Source: Acerihabitans arboris
GTDB lineage: Bacteria; Pseudomonadota; Gammaproteobacteria; Enterobacterales; Enterobacteriaceae
Direction of reading: 5' to 3'
Length of the DNA: 64,000 bases
Assembly: GCF_010131535.1 (NCBI RefSeq)
Contig: NZ_WUBS01000017.1
Coordinates: forward strand, 99,352-163,351
Part shown: positions 42,732-53,137 of the stretch, in pieces
Position numbering within the stretch: the first letter of the stretch is position 1
How the letters are laid out: each line of letters opens with the position of its first letter
Translations under genes and position numbers: made by a program
The notes under the pieces: generated by a model
Seen by the model: only the letters and a program-made list of their open reading frames with translations
The model's database searches: none
What the model was told of the DNA's origin: nothing

Positions 42732-44750
42732 GTGAATCGCGCCCCTATCCGCAACGCCATCCTTAATTGGAACGAAGACGGTACACCTGTATCCCGACAG
42801 TTCGACGACGTGTATTTTTCCACCCAGGACGGACTGGAAGAAACCAGGTTTGTGTTTTTGCAGGGAAACGGCCTGCCCGATCGGTTCGAACAGCATCCGC
42901 GGGCAGCATTTATCGTGGCGGAAACCGGCTTCGGCACCGGGCTTAATTTTCTGGCGCTGTGGCAGGCGTTTGCTCAATTCATCCGCAGGCGCCCCGGCGC
43001 GCGCCTGCGGCGTTTACATTTCATCAGCATCGAGCAGTTTCCCCTGCGGGTGGAGGATATGGCGCAGGCCCAGGCGCGCTGGCCCGAGCTGGGTGATTAC
43101 GCCGCTGAGTTAAGGCGTATCTGGCCGCTGCCGACACCCGGTTGCCACCGGCTGATCCTGGCCGGCGGCGCCGTCACGCTGGATTTATGGTACGGCGAGA
43201 TCAACGCGCTGCTGCCGCAGCTGGACGATAGCCTGTCCGGCCGGGTGGACGCCTGGTTCCTGGACGGCTTCGCCCCGGCCAGGAACCCCGACATGTGGAG
43301 CACGGGATTATTTAACGCCATGGCACGGCTGGCCGCTGCGCAGGGCACTTTCGCCACCTTTACCGCCGCCGGGTTCGTGCGGCGCGGTTTGCAGCGGGCG
43401 GGTTTTATCGCCGGCAAGCATGCGGGGTTCGGCCGCAAACGGGAAATGCTGGCCGGGAGCCTGGCCGCGCCCGTGGCGGCGGGCACCCATGCGCCCTGGT
43501 ACGCCCGCCGTGGGGCGGACAACCCGGGGGAGGTGGCGATTATCGGCGGCGGGATTGCCGGCGCCCTGGCGGCGGAGGCCCTGCTACGGCGCGGGGCGCG
43601 GGTAACGCTCTATTGCGCCGATAGCGCTCCGGCCCAGGGGGCGTCGGGCAATCGCCAGGGCGCGCTATATCCGCTGCTGAATAATGAAGACGACGAGCTG
43701 GCGCAGTTTTTTGCCAACGCCTTTCCTTATGCGCACCACTATTACCGGGAGCGCGCCCGGCAGGGGATCGACTTCGAGCACCAATGGTGCGGCGTGACGC
43801 AGCTGGCCTATGACGACAGATCGCGACGCAAGCTGCGGCAAATCCTGGCAACCGGGTGGCCCGCGCAGCTGATTCGCGCGGTAGCATGCGAGGAGATGCC
43901 CGCGCTGACCGGACTGGCCACCGGCAGCGGCGGGGTCACCTATCCGCTGGGGGGCTGGCTTAATCCCGCCCAGTTCACCGCCGGGATAATCGCGCGGGCG
44001 CAATCCCAGGGCATGGCGGCGCGCTACGGCCATGAGGTGCGGGGATTAAACGCCGGGGCGCAAGGGTGGGAGTTGGATTTTGGCGCGGGACGGCATGCCC
44101 GCCATGACACGGTAGTGCTGGCCACCGGCCACCGGATGCTGCAGTGGCCGATTACCGCCCCGCTGCCCCTGACCAGCGTGCGCGGGCAGGTCAGCCATAT
44201 TCCCGACCAGCCGTCGCTGCGGACCCTGAAACAGGTGCTATGCTACGACGGTTACCTGACGCCCGCCAGTCCGGGGTTCCAGACCCATTGCCTGGGCGCC
44301 AGCGCCCGGCGCGACGACGAGGATATCCATTACCGGCCCGGGGAGCAGCGGGCAAACCGCGATCGGTTAATCGCCTGCCTGCCGGGGCAATCCTGGGCGC
44401 AGTCCGTTGACGTCAGCGGCGGCCAGGCGCGCTGCAGCGTGCGCAGCAGCGCCAGGGATCACCTGCCCATGATCGGCGGCGTGCCCGATTTTGACGCTAC
44501 CCTGCGCGCCTACCGGGACCTGCCAAGGCTGCGCGAAGCCGGCGAGCCGGCGGCGGACGCGCCGGTCCATGCAAATTTATTCATGCTGGGCGGCCTGGGC
44601 TCGCGCGGCTTATGTACCGCCCCCCTGGCGGCGGAGATCCTGGCCGGGCAAATATTCGGCGAGCCCCTGCCCCTGAGCCTGGCCCAGTCGGCGGCATTAA
44701 GCCCCAACCGTTTCTGGCTGCGGAAATTATTGAGGGGACGCGAAATATAA
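42732..44750 (+). CDS. mnmC: Bifunctional tRNA mnm5s2U biosynthesis protein MnmC
   Basis: Completes 5-methylaminomethyl-2-thiouridine at the tRNA wobble position. Begins with GTG at 42732 with only a weak ribosome site. 672 residues (E. coli 668): an N-terminal SAM-dependent methyltransferase (about 1-240) with GFGTGLNF at 66-73, and a C-terminal FAD-dependent oxidase (about 265-650) with the dinucleotide motif IIGGGIAGALAAEAL. Divergent from fabB, as in E. coli. Confidence 0.95.
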   Translation: MNRAPIRNAILNWNEDGTPVSRQFDDVYFSTQDGLEETRFVFLQGNGLPDRFEQHPRAAFIVAETGFGTGLNFLALWQAFAQFIRRRPGARLRRLHFISIEQFPLRVEDMAQAQARWPELGDYAAELRRIWPLPTPGCHRLILAGGAVTLDLWYGEINALLPQLDDSLSGRVDAWFLDGFAPARNPDMWSTGLFNAMARLAAAQGTFATFTAAGFVRRGLQRAGFIAGKHAGFGRKREMLAGSLAAPVAAGTHAPWYARRGADNPGEVAIIGGGIAGALAAEALLRRGARVTLYCADSAPAQGASGNRQGALYPLLNNEDDELAQFFANAFPYAHHYYRERARQGIDFEHQWCGVTQLAYDDRSRRKLRQILATGWPAQLIRAVACEEMPALTGLATGSGGVTYPLGGWLNPAQFTAGIIARAQSQGMAARYGHEVRGLNAGAQGWELDFGAGRHARHDTVVLATGHRMLQWPITAPLPLTSVRGQVSHIPDQPSLRTLKQVLCYDGYLTPASPGFQTHCLGASARRDDEDIHYRPGEQRANRDRLIACLPGQSWAQSVDVSGGQARCSVRSSARDHLPMIGGVPDFDATLRAYRDLPRLREAGEPAADAPVHANLFMLGGLGSRGLCTAPLAAEILAGQIFGEPLPLSLAQSAALSPNRFWLRKLLRGREI

Positions 44751-44826
44751 GCGCCGGTTAAAAACGATGTTCCCGCCCCCTTAACCGCTGCCGACGGCTT
44801 ATCCCACCGGTTTTGCCCGCCGCACG

Positions 44827-44843
44827 GTCGTTGATTCAACGAC
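44827..44843. repeat. 17-bp palindrome between mnmC and the copper receptor
   Basis: GTCGTTGA-T-TCAACGAC is a perfect inverted repeat around a central base, 8 bases past the stop of the receptor gene on the minus strand. No T-tract follows in either direction, so it is not a typical terminator; it may still form a short hairpin at the convergent gene ends. Confidence 0.4.
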
Positions 44844-44851
44844 GCTGCCGG

Positions 44852-46876
44852 CTAGAACGCCATATTCAACCTGGCCCACAGCGTCCTGCCCGGCTCGTTG
44901 ACCTGCATATTGGCCGGATAACCGAAGCCGCTGTTGCCCGCCAGGTTAAGGTGCTCGCTATAACGCTTGTCGAGGATGTTGTCGATGCCGCTGCTGAGCT
45001 TGATGTCCTTGGCCACCTTATAGGCCACGTTGGCCGACAGCACGCCGAAGCCGGCGCTGGCGTCGAAGTCCTTGCCCGCCACGTTACCCTCGTTAAGGGC
45101 AATACGCCGCTGGCCGGCGACCACGCGCCACAGCGCGGTGCTGCTCCACCGTTCCCGTTCATAGGTCAGGCCGATACGGGCGTCCAGCGGCGGCATCTGC
45201 GGCAACGGGCGGCCGTCGCCGGTATTCTTGCCCCAGGCATAAGCCAGGCTGGCGTCGCTTTTCCAGCGTTCCGCCAGTTGATATCCCATGCCCATCTCCG
45301 CGCCCATGATATGGGCATTGACGTTCACCGACTGGCTGCGGCCGGCGCTAACCGGATCGTATTTCACTAAAATAAAATCCTCGACCCGCCCCGCATAGGC
45401 GGAAAGCCACCCGTTAAAACCGTCCCGCACATAATGCATGCCGATATCGATCTGGGTGGTTTTTTCGCTTTTCAGCGTGTCGAACGGGTCGGTTCCAATA
45501 CGAGGCCCGGATTTGGGCGCGTATAACTCCCAATAATCCGGGAAACGTTCGGTATAACCGATACCCGCATACCACAACATCGGCGCGCTCAATTGGTGCT
45601 CATACCGGACAAATCCGGCGGGCAGGGTTGCGGCGCGGGTTAGATCGCCCGCGCGGGCGTATTTGTCCGCCAGGCTGCGATCGAGGCGCGCGCCGCCTAT
45701 AATGCTGTTATGCGCATCGGCAAACCACGTCAGTTCGCCAAACAGGCCGTAATCCTGAAATCGCGCATCCCGCCGCCAGCCGTCGGTCTTCCTGGCGCGA
45801 TGAGTATTGGTTTGCATATCCAACCCGGACCGCAGGCGGAAATCCTGCCATAGCCAGGTGCCCATGCCGCGCGCCCCGGTAGTGCGGCGATCCAGGTTAC
45901 TGCGCCGGGCGGCGTTAGGCGTTCCGCCTTGCCCGCACGCCTTGCAGCAACCGCCTGGATTGGCAGGCCGGCGGCCGGGCGCGCGCAGGGTGGTGTTATC
46001 CATAACATGATTGGCATAGCTGTAATAAACCTGCGCCTCGACCTTATCCAACACCTCGCCGATACCGGTTTTTTCCAAACGCGCGCCCAGGCTTTCGCGT
46101 TTAATCTGCGCGCCGTCCATGCCCCGCCCCGCATAGCTGGCTTCGCCGTCGCCGCGTCCCAGGCTCAGCTCCATTCGCGTTTGGTTATCCGGCGTCCAGC
46201 CGAACGCCAGATCGCCATTCCATTTATCCCAGCGGGAAGGCACGCGCCTGCCGCCGCCGTCGCGATAATCACCGGCGCGGGACCGGTTGGCGGAAATTTG
46301 CATATAACCCAGCCCGTTGCCCAGGCCGGCCTGGATATTTTCATCCCGGCGCCCGTTGGATCCCGCCAGCAGGCCGGCATGGGTGTTCATGCCCGCGCGA
46401 TCGAAGTGCGGGAAGGCGCGTTCGAAACGCAGGGTGCCCGCCGAGGCCCCCGGCCCCCACATGACGGTTTGCGGGCCTTTGACCAGAGTCAGGACATCAT
46501 AGCTTTCCGGGGAAATATAGGCGGTCGGCGCATCCATGCGGCTCGGACAGGAGCCCAGGATTTCGGCGCCGTCGGTGAGGATTTTCAGGCGCGAGCCGAA
46601 CATGCCGCGCAATACCGGGTCGCCGTTGGTGCCGCCGTTGCGTACCTGGGCGAACCCGGGGATGGTTTTCAGATAATCGGAGCCGTCGCTGGCCGGTACC
46701 GGCTGGCGCGGCGTCTTGGGGGACGTGACGACGGTCAGCGGCGAATACAGGGGCGCGGCCACCGTGATAACATCGCCGTCGGCGATAACCGGCGCCACTA
46801 GGGTAAACAGCGGCATCAGGCCGGCGAAGCGGCGCATCGGTCGGGTATGGTTGTGGGGCACGGGGTAGCCAGGCAT
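44852..46876 (-). CDS. TonB-dependent copper receptor (OprC/NosA family)
   Basis: Outer-membrane beta-barrel receptor of the TonB copper family (OprC, NosA). The ATG at 46876 (AAGGA 6 bases upstream) gives 674 residues; another ATG directly precedes it. A signal peptide lies within about residues 14-34, the plug domain at about 45-160 and a 22-strand-type barrel to the C-terminal Phe. The plug has GSCPSRMDAPTAY, giving the CxxxM copper-binding pair (C110, M114) known in OprC. A barrel loop holds CCxxC (C310, C311, C314), where relatives usually have a Met-rich stretch. It is an insertion between mnmC and yfcL relative to E. coli. Confidence 0.85.
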   Translation of the reverse strand: MPGYPVPHNHTRPMRRFAGLMPLFTLVAPVIADGDVITVAAPLYSPLTVVTSPKTPRQPVPASDGSDYLKTIPGFAQVRNGGTNGDPVLRGMFGSRLKILTDGAEILGSCPSRMDAPTAYISPESYDVLTLVKGPQTVMWGPGASAGTLRFERAFPHFDRAGMNTHAGLLAGSNGRRDENIQAGLGNGLGYMQISANRSRAGDYRDGGGRRVPSRWDKWNGDLAFGWTPDNQTRMELSLGRGDGEASYAGRGMDGAQIKRESLGARLEKTGIGEVLDKVEAQVYYSYANHVMDNTTLRAPGRRPANPGGCCKACGQGGTPNAARRSNLDRRTTGARGMGTWLWQDFRLRSGLDMQTNTHRARKTDGWRRDARFQDYGLFGELTWFADAHNSIIGGARLDRSLADKYARAGDLTRAATLPAGFVRYEHQLSAPMLWYAGIGYTERFPDYWELYAPKSGPRIGTDPFDTLKSEKTTQIDIGMHYVRDGFNGWLSAYAGRVEDFILVKYDPVSAGRSQSVNVNAHIMGAEMGMGYQLAERWKSDASLAYAWGKNTGDGRPLPQMPPLDARIGLTYERERWSSTALWRVVAGQRRIALNEGNVAGKDFDASAGFGVLSANVAYKVAKDIKLSSGIDNILDKRYSEHLNLAGNSGFGYPANMQVNEPGRTLWARLNMAF

Positions 46877-47176
46877 CATCTTTCCTTGTGATTAAGCGTC
46901 GGTTTCCTGAGAAGACGGATATAAAATGCGACCGGCACGGACGGTTATGGTTGTTATGATCCGTGGGTATGGGATTATGCGTTTGCGCTATTCAGGGGGA
47001 GGATCGGGTATGCGCCGGCGGATCGCGCGGCAGGGTTTCGGGGAAAATAACCGGGGCAGGCTGTGGGAAGAAGCCCGCCGGAACTAAAGGTCTGTTCATT
47101 GACACCATCGGCCTGAAAAACGTCCATCACGTTATTGCGGGATTGTACGTGATAGGCCTTGGTGGTGTGCGGTAAC
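46877..47176. other. Upstream region of the copper receptor
   Basis: A 300-base gap between the receptor and the yfcL stop. It must hold the receptor promoter. I looked for Fur-like and palindromic copper-regulator (CueR, CopY-type) motifs and saw none clear enough to call. No gene is supported. Confidence 0.4.
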
Positions 47177-47473
47177 TTAAATTTCGTTGATGGTTGGTAC
47201 GGCTTTGGCCTGCTCATACAGCTTCTGCCACATGCCCAGCACCAGTACCTGATCCGGCGGCGACAGTTCGCCATTGCCGATGGCCTTGGCCAGGCAGCCC
47301 CGCACCCGGTCGTGAAGCTCTTCCAGGGTATGCTCGTCGTGCTCTTCCGCTTCAGCGACCGCAAGCGTCAGGTGGCCGCGTAAATAGCCGCCGGCGAACA
47401 GCTCATCGTCGGTGGCGTGCTCCACCATGTCGTCAATTAACGCCAGGATACGCGCTTCAAAGTTTACGATCAT
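47177..47473 (-). CDS. yfcL: YfcL family protein
   Basis: Small conserved protein of unknown function, 98 residues (E. coli 92), acidic and all-helical by composition with no membrane segment. [20 protein letters not shown] and [13 protein letters not shown] follow the family closely. Just downstream of epmC (12 bases), so cotranscribed with epmC and yfcA. Confidence 0.93.
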   Translation of the reverse strand: MIVNFEARILALIDDMVEHATDDELFAGGYLRGHLTLAVAEAEEHDEHTLEELHDRVRGCLAKAIGNGELSPPDQVLVLGMWQKLYEQAKAVPTINEI

Positions 47474-47485
47474 TGAATGTCCTCT

Positions 47486-48058
47486 TTAATTATGCAACGT
47501 CTGGGCGGCATCAATCGCGGCCGGGTAACGGAACTGCTGTCGCGTTAACGGCGGGGTATGGTAAAACGCGCGCAGCGCCTGGATAAAGCTGGCCGCGCGG
47601 TCCGGGATACCCTGTTCCAGATAGCTCATCACCTGCCCATGCACTGTGCGCTGGAATGCAATACGGTCCGGTTCGCTGTCGCCATTGAGGTTATCGCAGC
47701 TGACATTGAAGGGAAAGCCCGCCGCGACACAAAATAACCATTCCAGGGCCTGGGGTTTGATTTCCACCTGCTCAAACTGACGTTGGGTGCCGTCGTCGCG
47801 GCCGTCCGGACAGTACCAATAGCCAAAATCCACCAATAACCGGCGCCTGGCCCCGGCGATGCACCAGTGGGAAATTTCATGCATCGCGCTGGCGTAATAG
47901 CCATGGGCGAAAATTATGCGGTGATAGGGTTTTTCATCATCGGCCGGCAGGTAGATGGGTTCGTCGTCGCCCCTGACCAGCCGGGTATTGAGGCTGTCGG
48001 CGAAGCAACCGTCGAAAAGGGCGATCAGTTGCTGAACATCATGGGATTCGGTTTGCAT
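47486..48058 (-). CDS. epmC: Elongation factor P hydroxylase EpmC
   Basis: Hydroxylates the beta-lysylated lysine of elongation factor P, the last step of the EpmABC pathway. The ATG at 48058 gives 190 residues (E. coli 182); the frame is open another 42 bases into yfcA's end region. The metal-binding HEISHW motif and the CVAAGFPFNVSCDNL segment are conserved. Former name yfcM. Lies 13 bases downstream of yfcA. Confidence 0.93.
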   Translation of the reverse strand: MQTESHDVQQLIALFDGCFADSLNTRLVRGDDEPIYLPADDEKPYHRIIFAHGYYASAMHEISHWCIAGARRRLLVDFGYWYCPDGRDDGTQRQFEQVEIKPQALEWLFCVAAGFPFNVSCDNLNGDSEPDRIAFQRTVHGQVMSYLEQGIPDRAASFIQALRAFYHTPPLTRQQFRYPAAIDAAQTLHN

Positions 48059-48071
48059 AGTCTCGGTTCGT

Positions 48072-48872
48072 TTACCATAAAGTGGACAGCCAGAGCGCAA
48101 TCGCCGACCCGTGGCTGTCGTAAAGAAGTTTCAGGCTCATCAGGAGCGATACCGCCACGATGGTCGGGCGTATCAGCCGTTGCCCCCTGGCCAGCACCAT
48201 GCGGGCGCCCAGGCGCGCGCCCAGAATCTGCCCGGCCAGCATGACGATACCCACGCTCCACACCACCTTGCCGGTAAAGATAAACAGCAGCAGTCCGCCC
48301 AGGTTGGAGGTGAAATTGAGCACCTTGGCATGGGCGGTGGATTTTGCCAGATTAAATCCGCACAGCGTCACGTAGGCCAGCGCATAAAAAGAGCCGGCGC
48401 CGGGACCGAAAAAACCATCGTAAAAACCGACGCCGCATCCCGCCACCAGCGCAAAGGGCCACGCGGACAGGCGACGCTTGCGATCGTCCTCGCCGATATG
48501 CGGCATCAGGAGAAAATACAGACCGATGCCGATCACCAGCAGCGGCAACACCTGGCGCAGCAGATCGGCGCGCAGGTGCTGGATCAGTATGGCGCCGGTC
48601 ATCGAGCCGATAAACGTCATGGCGATGGTCAGCTTCTGGTCGCCGATATCCACCGCGCGCCGGCGGATGAAATAGAGGCTGGCGGAGAACGAACCGCCCA
48701 CCGACTGCAGTTTATTGGTGCCCAGCGTCTGCGCCGGCGACAATCCCGCCGCCAGCAGCGCCGGCAGGGTAATTAAACCGCCGCCGCCGGCAATGGAGTC
48801 AATAAATCCCGCCAGCAGGCTAACCAAAAACAGCAGGGCAAACACCAGCGGGGAAACCGCTAACCAATCCAT
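48072..48872 (-). CDS. yfcA: TSUP (TauE/SafE) family permease YfcA
   Basis: Inner-membrane protein of the sulfite/sulfonate exporter superfamily, 266 residues with about eight hydrophobic helices. The two characteristic Gly/Pro-rich repeats are visible (GFIDSIAGGGGLITLPALL near the N-terminus and GFYDGFFGPGAGSFYA in the middle). Substrate unknown. In the mepA-yfcA-epmC-yfcL order of E. coli. Confidence 0.92.
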   Translation of the reverse strand: MDWLAVSPLVFALLFLVSLLAGFIDSIAGGGGLITLPALLAAGLSPAQTLGTNKLQSVGGSFSASLYFIRRRAVDIGDQKLTIAMTFIGSMTGAILIQHLRADLLRQVLPLLVIGIGLYFLLMPHIGEDDRKRRLSAWPFALVAGCGVGFYDGFFGPGAGSFYALAYVTLCGFNLAKSTAHAKVLNFTSNLGGLLLFIFTGKVVWSVGIVMLAGQILGARLGARMVLARGQRLIRPTIVAVSLLMSLKLLYDSHGSAIALWLSTLW

Positions 48873-49007
48873 GTGTTAATCCATGATCAAAAATGCGTGC
48901 TACGCTACGCGCCGCTCCACGGCTTCCGGCGGCACCCTTGCCGGCCGGGATCGCCATCGCCGCCGGAACCCACCACGGGAAGCCGCTCCGGCCCGCGGCG
49001 GCGCCCA

Positions 49008-49844
49008 TTATTGAGAAACCAGGTGACGGTCCAACAGCGCCTGGCAAGAAGGCGGCAGCGGTGGCGGCGTCTTTTTCACCGGCGGCCCGCCTGCGCCCGG
49101 CTTGGGCGGCAGGAACCAGCTGTCCAGCTCGGCCCCGCAGCCGTCGCCGGGCGGCGGCGGCGTTTGTTCGCGGCACTCCGGGCTATCGGCGGGACAGCGC
49201 AGGCGCACATGCATATGGGCGCGATGGCCGAACCAGGGCCGCACCTTGTGTAACCAGCCGCGATCGTCGCCCGCCACCCGGCACAGCTGTTTTTTAATCG
49301 CCGGACTGACAAAAATGCGCGTCACCTCGCTGTCCTCGGCGGCCAGTTTAATCAGCATCGCGGTTTGCGGCTGCCATGCGGCGGCATTGATATCACGGCC
49401 GTTGGCCGCCACTACATCCAGGGGCTGCGGTTTGAGCAACTGCTGCGCCGACCAGCGCTGGCGCGGCAGCTGTAGCCAGATATCCACGTCAAGGCCCGAC
49501 TGGTGGCTGGCGTGACCGGTGCTGAAGCGCCCGCCCGCCGGCATGGCCATATCGCCCACCAGCAGCACGTCGCCCAGCTCGAGATGCCGGATCTGGTTGC
49601 TCAGGCGTATAATGAACAGCAGCAGATCGGGATGGCCGTAATAACGCCGCTGATCCGGGCGCAACACCTGGTAGCTGGCCGCCTGCAGCTGCAGCGGCCG
49701 CGCGCCGACGATACAGCCGTTGGCAAACTCGCCGATCGCCTGCGAGGCGCCGGGGACCGGATGATCGATGCTTTGCCAGGGAGTAGGCGCCGCGAGCGCC
49801 TGGACGGAGGCCAGGGCCAGTAATCCGACTATCCATTGCCGCAT
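49008..49844 (-). CDS. mepA: Penicillin-insensitive murein DD-endopeptidase MepA
   Basis: Periplasmic LAS-type zinc endopeptidase cutting DD-crosslinks in peptidoglycan. The ATG at 49844 gives 278 residues (E. coli 274) with a signal peptide cleaved near ALAA-PTP (residue 18-19). Zinc ligands are in [14 protein letters not shown] and [12 protein letters not shown], and the paired cysteines and Pro-rich tail of the family are present. Just 5 bases after aroC. Confidence 0.94.
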   Translation of the reverse strand: MRQWIVGLLALASVQALAAPTPWQSIDHPVPGASQAIGEFANGCIVGARPLQLQAASYQVLRPDQRRYYGHPDLLLFIIRLSNQIRHLELGDVLLVGDMAMPAGGRFSTGHASHQSGLDVDIWLQLPRQRWSAQQLLKPQPLDVVAANGRDINAAAWQPQTAMLIKLAAEDSEVTRIFVSPAIKKQLCRVAGDDRGWLHKVRPWFGHRAHMHVRLRCPADSPECREQTPPPPGDGCGAELDSWFLPPKPGAGGPPVKKTPPPLPPSCQALLDRHLVSQ

Positions 49845-49848
49845 CATA

Positions 49849-50934
49849 TCACCACTGGGGAAGGGTTGAGATGACATCGCCGCACTGCGCGCGCTGCCGC
49901 AGGAAGTGATCCATTAAAACGATGGCCGTCATCGCCTCGGCGATCGGCACCGCCCGGATGCCCACGCAGGGGTCGTGTCGTCCGCGGGTCACCATTTCCA
50001 CCTGCTCGCCGGCGCGGTTAATCGTGCGGCCGGGCACCGTGATGCTGGAGGTGGGTTTTAGCGCCAGATGGGCGATTACCGCCTGTCCGCTGCTGATGCC
50101 GCCCAGGACGCCGCCGGCATGGTTGCTGGCAAAACCCTGCGGGGTGATTTCGTCGCGGTTTTCACTGCCGCGCTTGGCGATCACCGCAAAACCGTCGCCG
50201 ATTTCCACCCCTTTCACCGCGTTAATGCTCATCAGGGCATGGGCCAGATCGGCATCCAGGCGATCGAATACCGGTTCGCCCAGGCCGGCGGGCACATGCT
50301 CCGCCACCACCGTCACTTTGGCGCCGATGGAATCGCCCTCTTTTTTTAGGGCGCGCATCAGTTCGTCCAACGCATCCAACCGGTCCGGATCGGGACAAAA
50401 AAACGGATTCTGCCCAACCTGGTCCCAGTCTTTCAGCTCGCAGGCGATATCGCCCATCTGCGCCAGGTAGCCGCGCACCGTTACGCCGAACTTTTGCGCC
50501 AGGTATTTTTTGGCTATCGCCCCCGCGGCCACCCGCATGGCGGTTTCCCGCGCCGATGAACGGCCGCCGCCGCGATAATCGCGCACGCCGTATTTGACGT
50601 CGTAGGTGTAATCGGCGTGACCGGGACGGAATACATCCTTGATGGCGCTGTAATCCTGCGACCGCTGATCGGTATTTTCAATAATCAGGCCGATGCTGGT
50701 GCCGGTGGTGACCCCTTCGAATACGCCGGACAGGATCCGCACCTGGTCGGCCTCGCGACGCTGGGTGGTGTAACGCGAGGTGCCCGGCTTGCGCCGGTCC
50801 AGGTCCTGCTGCAGGTCCGCTTCCGTCAGGGGCAGGCCCGGCGGCACGCCGTCGACGACGCATCCCAGCGCCACCCCATGGGACTCACCGAAGGTGGTGA
50901 CGCGAAATAATTCGCCAATACTATTGCCTGCCAT
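49849..50934 (-). CDS. aroC: Chorismate synthase
   Basis: Last step of the shikimate pathway, EPSP to chorismate, requiring reduced FMN. 361 residues as in E. coli. Signature [18 protein letters not shown] at 17-34, [13 protein letters not shown] [10 protein letters not shown] and [16 protein letters not shown] are intact. Upstream prmB is 46 bases away, downstream mepA 4 bases away, so the three likely form one unit. Confidence 0.97.
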   Translation of the reverse strand: MAGNSIGELFRVTTFGESHGVALGCVVDGVPPGLPLTEADLQQDLDRRKPGTSRYTTQRREADQVRILSGVFEGVTTGTSIGLIIENTDQRSQDYSAIKDVFRPGHADYTYDVKYGVRDYRGGGRSSARETAMRVAAGAIAKKYLAQKFGVTVRGYLAQMGDIACELKDWDQVGQNPFFCPDPDRLDALDELMRALKKEGDSIGAKVTVVAEHVPAGLGEPVFDRLDADLAHALMSINAVKGVEIGDGFAVIAKRGSENRDEITPQGFASNHAGGVLGGISSGQAVIAHLALKPTSSITVPGRTINRAGEQVEMVTRGRHDPCVGIRAVPIAEAMTAIVLMDHFLRQRAQCGDVISTLPQW

Positions 50935-50980
50935 CAGGACGCCTCTCTCAAATCGTTATAGTGCATAAAATGACTGCCGG

Positions 50981-51913
50981 TTAATCGTGGAACATTGTAA
51001 AGCTTTCACCACAGGCCACAAGCTGTTCGCGGGTCAGGCTAAACACGCCCTCGCCGCCGTGGGCAAACGTCAGCCAGTTAAACGGCACGGCGGGAAATTG
51101 CTCGATCAGGTGCACCATGCTGTTGCCCACTTCGCAAATCAGCACGCCGTCTTCGCTGAGGTACCGCGGCGCGCAGGCCAGGATACGGCGCACCAGCTTC
51201 AGGCCGTCGCGGCCCGCCGCCAGTCCCAGCACCGGCTCGGCGTGGAACTCCTGCGGCAGGTCGTTCATATCCTCTTCATCCACGTAGGGAGGATTAGTGA
51301 CAATCAGGTCATATCGCAGCGCCGGCAGCTCGCGGAACAAATCGGAGCGCAGCGGCGTGACCCGGCTATCGAGCCCGTAGGCCTGGATATTATGCTCGGT
51401 CACCGCCAGCACGTCGGCGGAGATATCCACCGCGTCCACTTCCGCCTCCGGAAAGGCGAAGGCGCTGGCAATGGCGATACAGCCGCTGCCGGTGCACATA
51501 TCCAGGATATGGGCGGGCGGATGGGGCAGCACATCGCGATAACGATCGTCTATCAGCTCGCCGATGGGCGAACGGGGGATCAGCACCCGTTCATCCACAT
51601 AGAATTCCAGGCCGCAAAACCAGGCTTTATTGGTGAGATAGGGGACCGGGATCCGTTCATTCACCCGACGCACCACCCGCTCCACGATGCGGTAGCGCTC
51701 GCTGGAGGTCAGGCGTGAAACATACATCTCCTTGGGTAAATCCAGCGGCAGGAACAGGCTGGGCAGCACCAACTGCAACGCCTCGTCCCAGGGATTATCG
51801 GTACCGTGGCCGTAAAAGAGCTGCGCGGCGTTAAAACGGCTGACCGTCCAGCGCAGCAGATCCTGGATGCTGTGCAGTTCAGCGACGGCTTCATCCACAA
51901 AAATTTTGTCCAA
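50981..51913 (-). CDS. prmB: Ribosomal protein uL3 N5-glutamine methyltransferase PrmB
   Basis: Methylates the glutamine of ribosomal protein uL3. A TTG start at 51913 with GGAG 6 bases upstream gives exactly the 310 residues of E. coli, beginning (M)DKIFVDEA; an upstream in-frame ATG at 51961 would add 16 unlike residues. SAM motif [12 protein letters not shown] and the substrate-binding NPPYV are present. Confidence 0.94.
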   Translation of the reverse strand: MDKIFVDEAVAELHSIQDLLRWTVSRFNAAQLFYGHGTDNPWDEALQLVLPSLFLPLDLPKEMYVSRLTSSERYRIVERVVRRVNERIPVPYLTNKAWFCGLEFYVDERVLIPRSPIGELIDDRYRDVLPHPPAHILDMCTGSGCIAIASAFAFPEAEVDAVDISADVLAVTEHNIQAYGLDSRVTPLRSDLFRELPALRYDLIVTNPPYVDEEDMNDLPQEFHAEPVLGLAAGRDGLKLVRRILACAPRYLSEDGVLICEVGNSMVHLIEQFPAVPFNWLTFAHGGEGVFSLTREQLVACGESFTMFHD

Positions 51914-52117
51914 TTGTTTCTCCGCGGGGCATGTTCCGGTTCTTAGCGCGTAGTTTGCCATGAAGCGGGCGACAAAGCAGCAGCCATCGCCCTCCAGGGG
52001 CGGCGATGGCCGACATTTTCTACAAATAGGGAAAAACTTCGCTCAAAAAGGAAAATGTCGCCGCATAATGACAAGACAAGGTAAACTTGCCTAAAAGCAG
52101 CAAACGCAGAGCAGGGA

Positions 52118-52648
52118 ATGAAGAAAAGATACCAACTGGCCGACGACGAGCGCCATTTGTTCCGTGAATCCATAGCCGGCACCCGCCCCCTGCGGCAGGA
52201 CACCGTCAAAGCGCCCAAACCAAGCCGCAGGAGGGTCGCCCCGCCCGCCCGGCGGTTGATGCAGGAGCAGGTGGATGCCAGTTATTATTTTTCCGATGAG
52301 TTCCAGCCGCTGCTGGACAGCGAAGGACCGGCGCGTTATGTGCGCCCGGACGCCAGTCCCTATGAGGTGAAAAAGCTGCGGCGGGGAGATTACACCCCGG
52401 AGTTGTTCCTCGACCTGCACGGGCTGACCCAGGCGCAGGCAAAACAGGAACTGGGGGCGCTGATTGCCGCCTGCCAGCGGGAACATGTCCATTGCGCCTG
52501 CGTGATGCACGGCCATGGCAAACATATCCTGAAACAGCAAACGCCGTTATGGCTGGCGCAACACCCCGATGTGCTGGGGTTCCATCAGGCGCCGAAGAAC
52601 TTCGGCGGCGACGCCGCGCTGCTGGTGCTGATCGAACTTAACCAGTAA
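52118..52648 (+). CDS. smrB: Ribosome rescue endonuclease SmrB
   Basis: Smr-domain nuclease that cuts mRNA between collided ribosomes in E. coli. 176 residues (E. coli 183). The N-terminal extension binds the ribosome and the Smr domain (about 95-176) has LDLHGLT and HGHGKHIL motifs. Divergent from prmB, convergent with sixA, ending 6 bases from the sixA stop. Confidence 0.94.
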   Translation: MKKRYQLADDERHLFRESIAGTRPLRQDTVKAPKPSRRRVAPPARRLMQEQVDASYYFSDEFQPLLDSEGPARYVRPDASPYEVKKLRRGDYTPELFLDLHGLTQAQAKQELGALIAACQREHVHCACVMHGHGKHILKQQTPLWLAQHPDVLGFHQAPKNFGGDAALLVLIELNQ

Positions 52649-52654
52649 TAAAAA

Positions 52655-53137
52655 TCAGACTTTGACCAGCAATTGCGCCGGGTTGACCTGCCATTCCAGC
52701 TTGCCTTCACCGCTTTCGCCATCCAGGGTCACGCAGGCCACCGCGGAGGTGGCGAACATCGGCGCCTGCTCGTCGGGGCATAAATCGGCGACCAGGTAGC
52801 CCACCAGCGGCAGATGGGAAACAATCAGCACCGATCCCAGCCCCTCGTTCGCCAGCGTCTGCAGGTAACAACACACCAGATCGACATCGCCGCCCGGCGT
52901 CAGCTCGGGCAGCCTTTCCTCGCCTTCCGGCAACACCAGTTCATCACGCAGCACATCCAGCGTTTGCTGTGCGCGCAGATAAGGACTGACCAAAACACGA
53001 TCGGTATCGAGGATCCTGGTACTTAACCAACATGCCATCAGGCGTGATTCATCACGACCACGAACAGTCAGGGGCCTTTCCGCATCACTGGCCGCTTCAA
53101 GCTGAGCGTCGCCGTGCCGCATAATTAAAACTTGCAT
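52655..53137 (-). CDS. sixA: Phosphohistidine phosphatase SixA
   Basis: Histidine phosphatase removing phosphate from His, acting on the nitrogen phosphotransferase system in E. coli. 160 residues (E. coli 161), with the RHG motif at 7-9 (H8 catalytic) and the second His in SHLPLVGYL. In E. coli fadJ-fadI follow upstream; here they are absent. Confidence 0.95.
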   Translation of the reverse strand: MQVLIMRHGDAQLEAASDAERPLTVRGRDESRLMACWLSTRILDTDRVLVSPYLRAQQTLDVLRDELVLPEGEERLPELTPGGDVDLVCCYLQTLANEGLGSVLIVSHLPLVGYLVADLCPDEQAPMFATSAVACVTLDGESGEGKLEWQVNPAQLLVKV

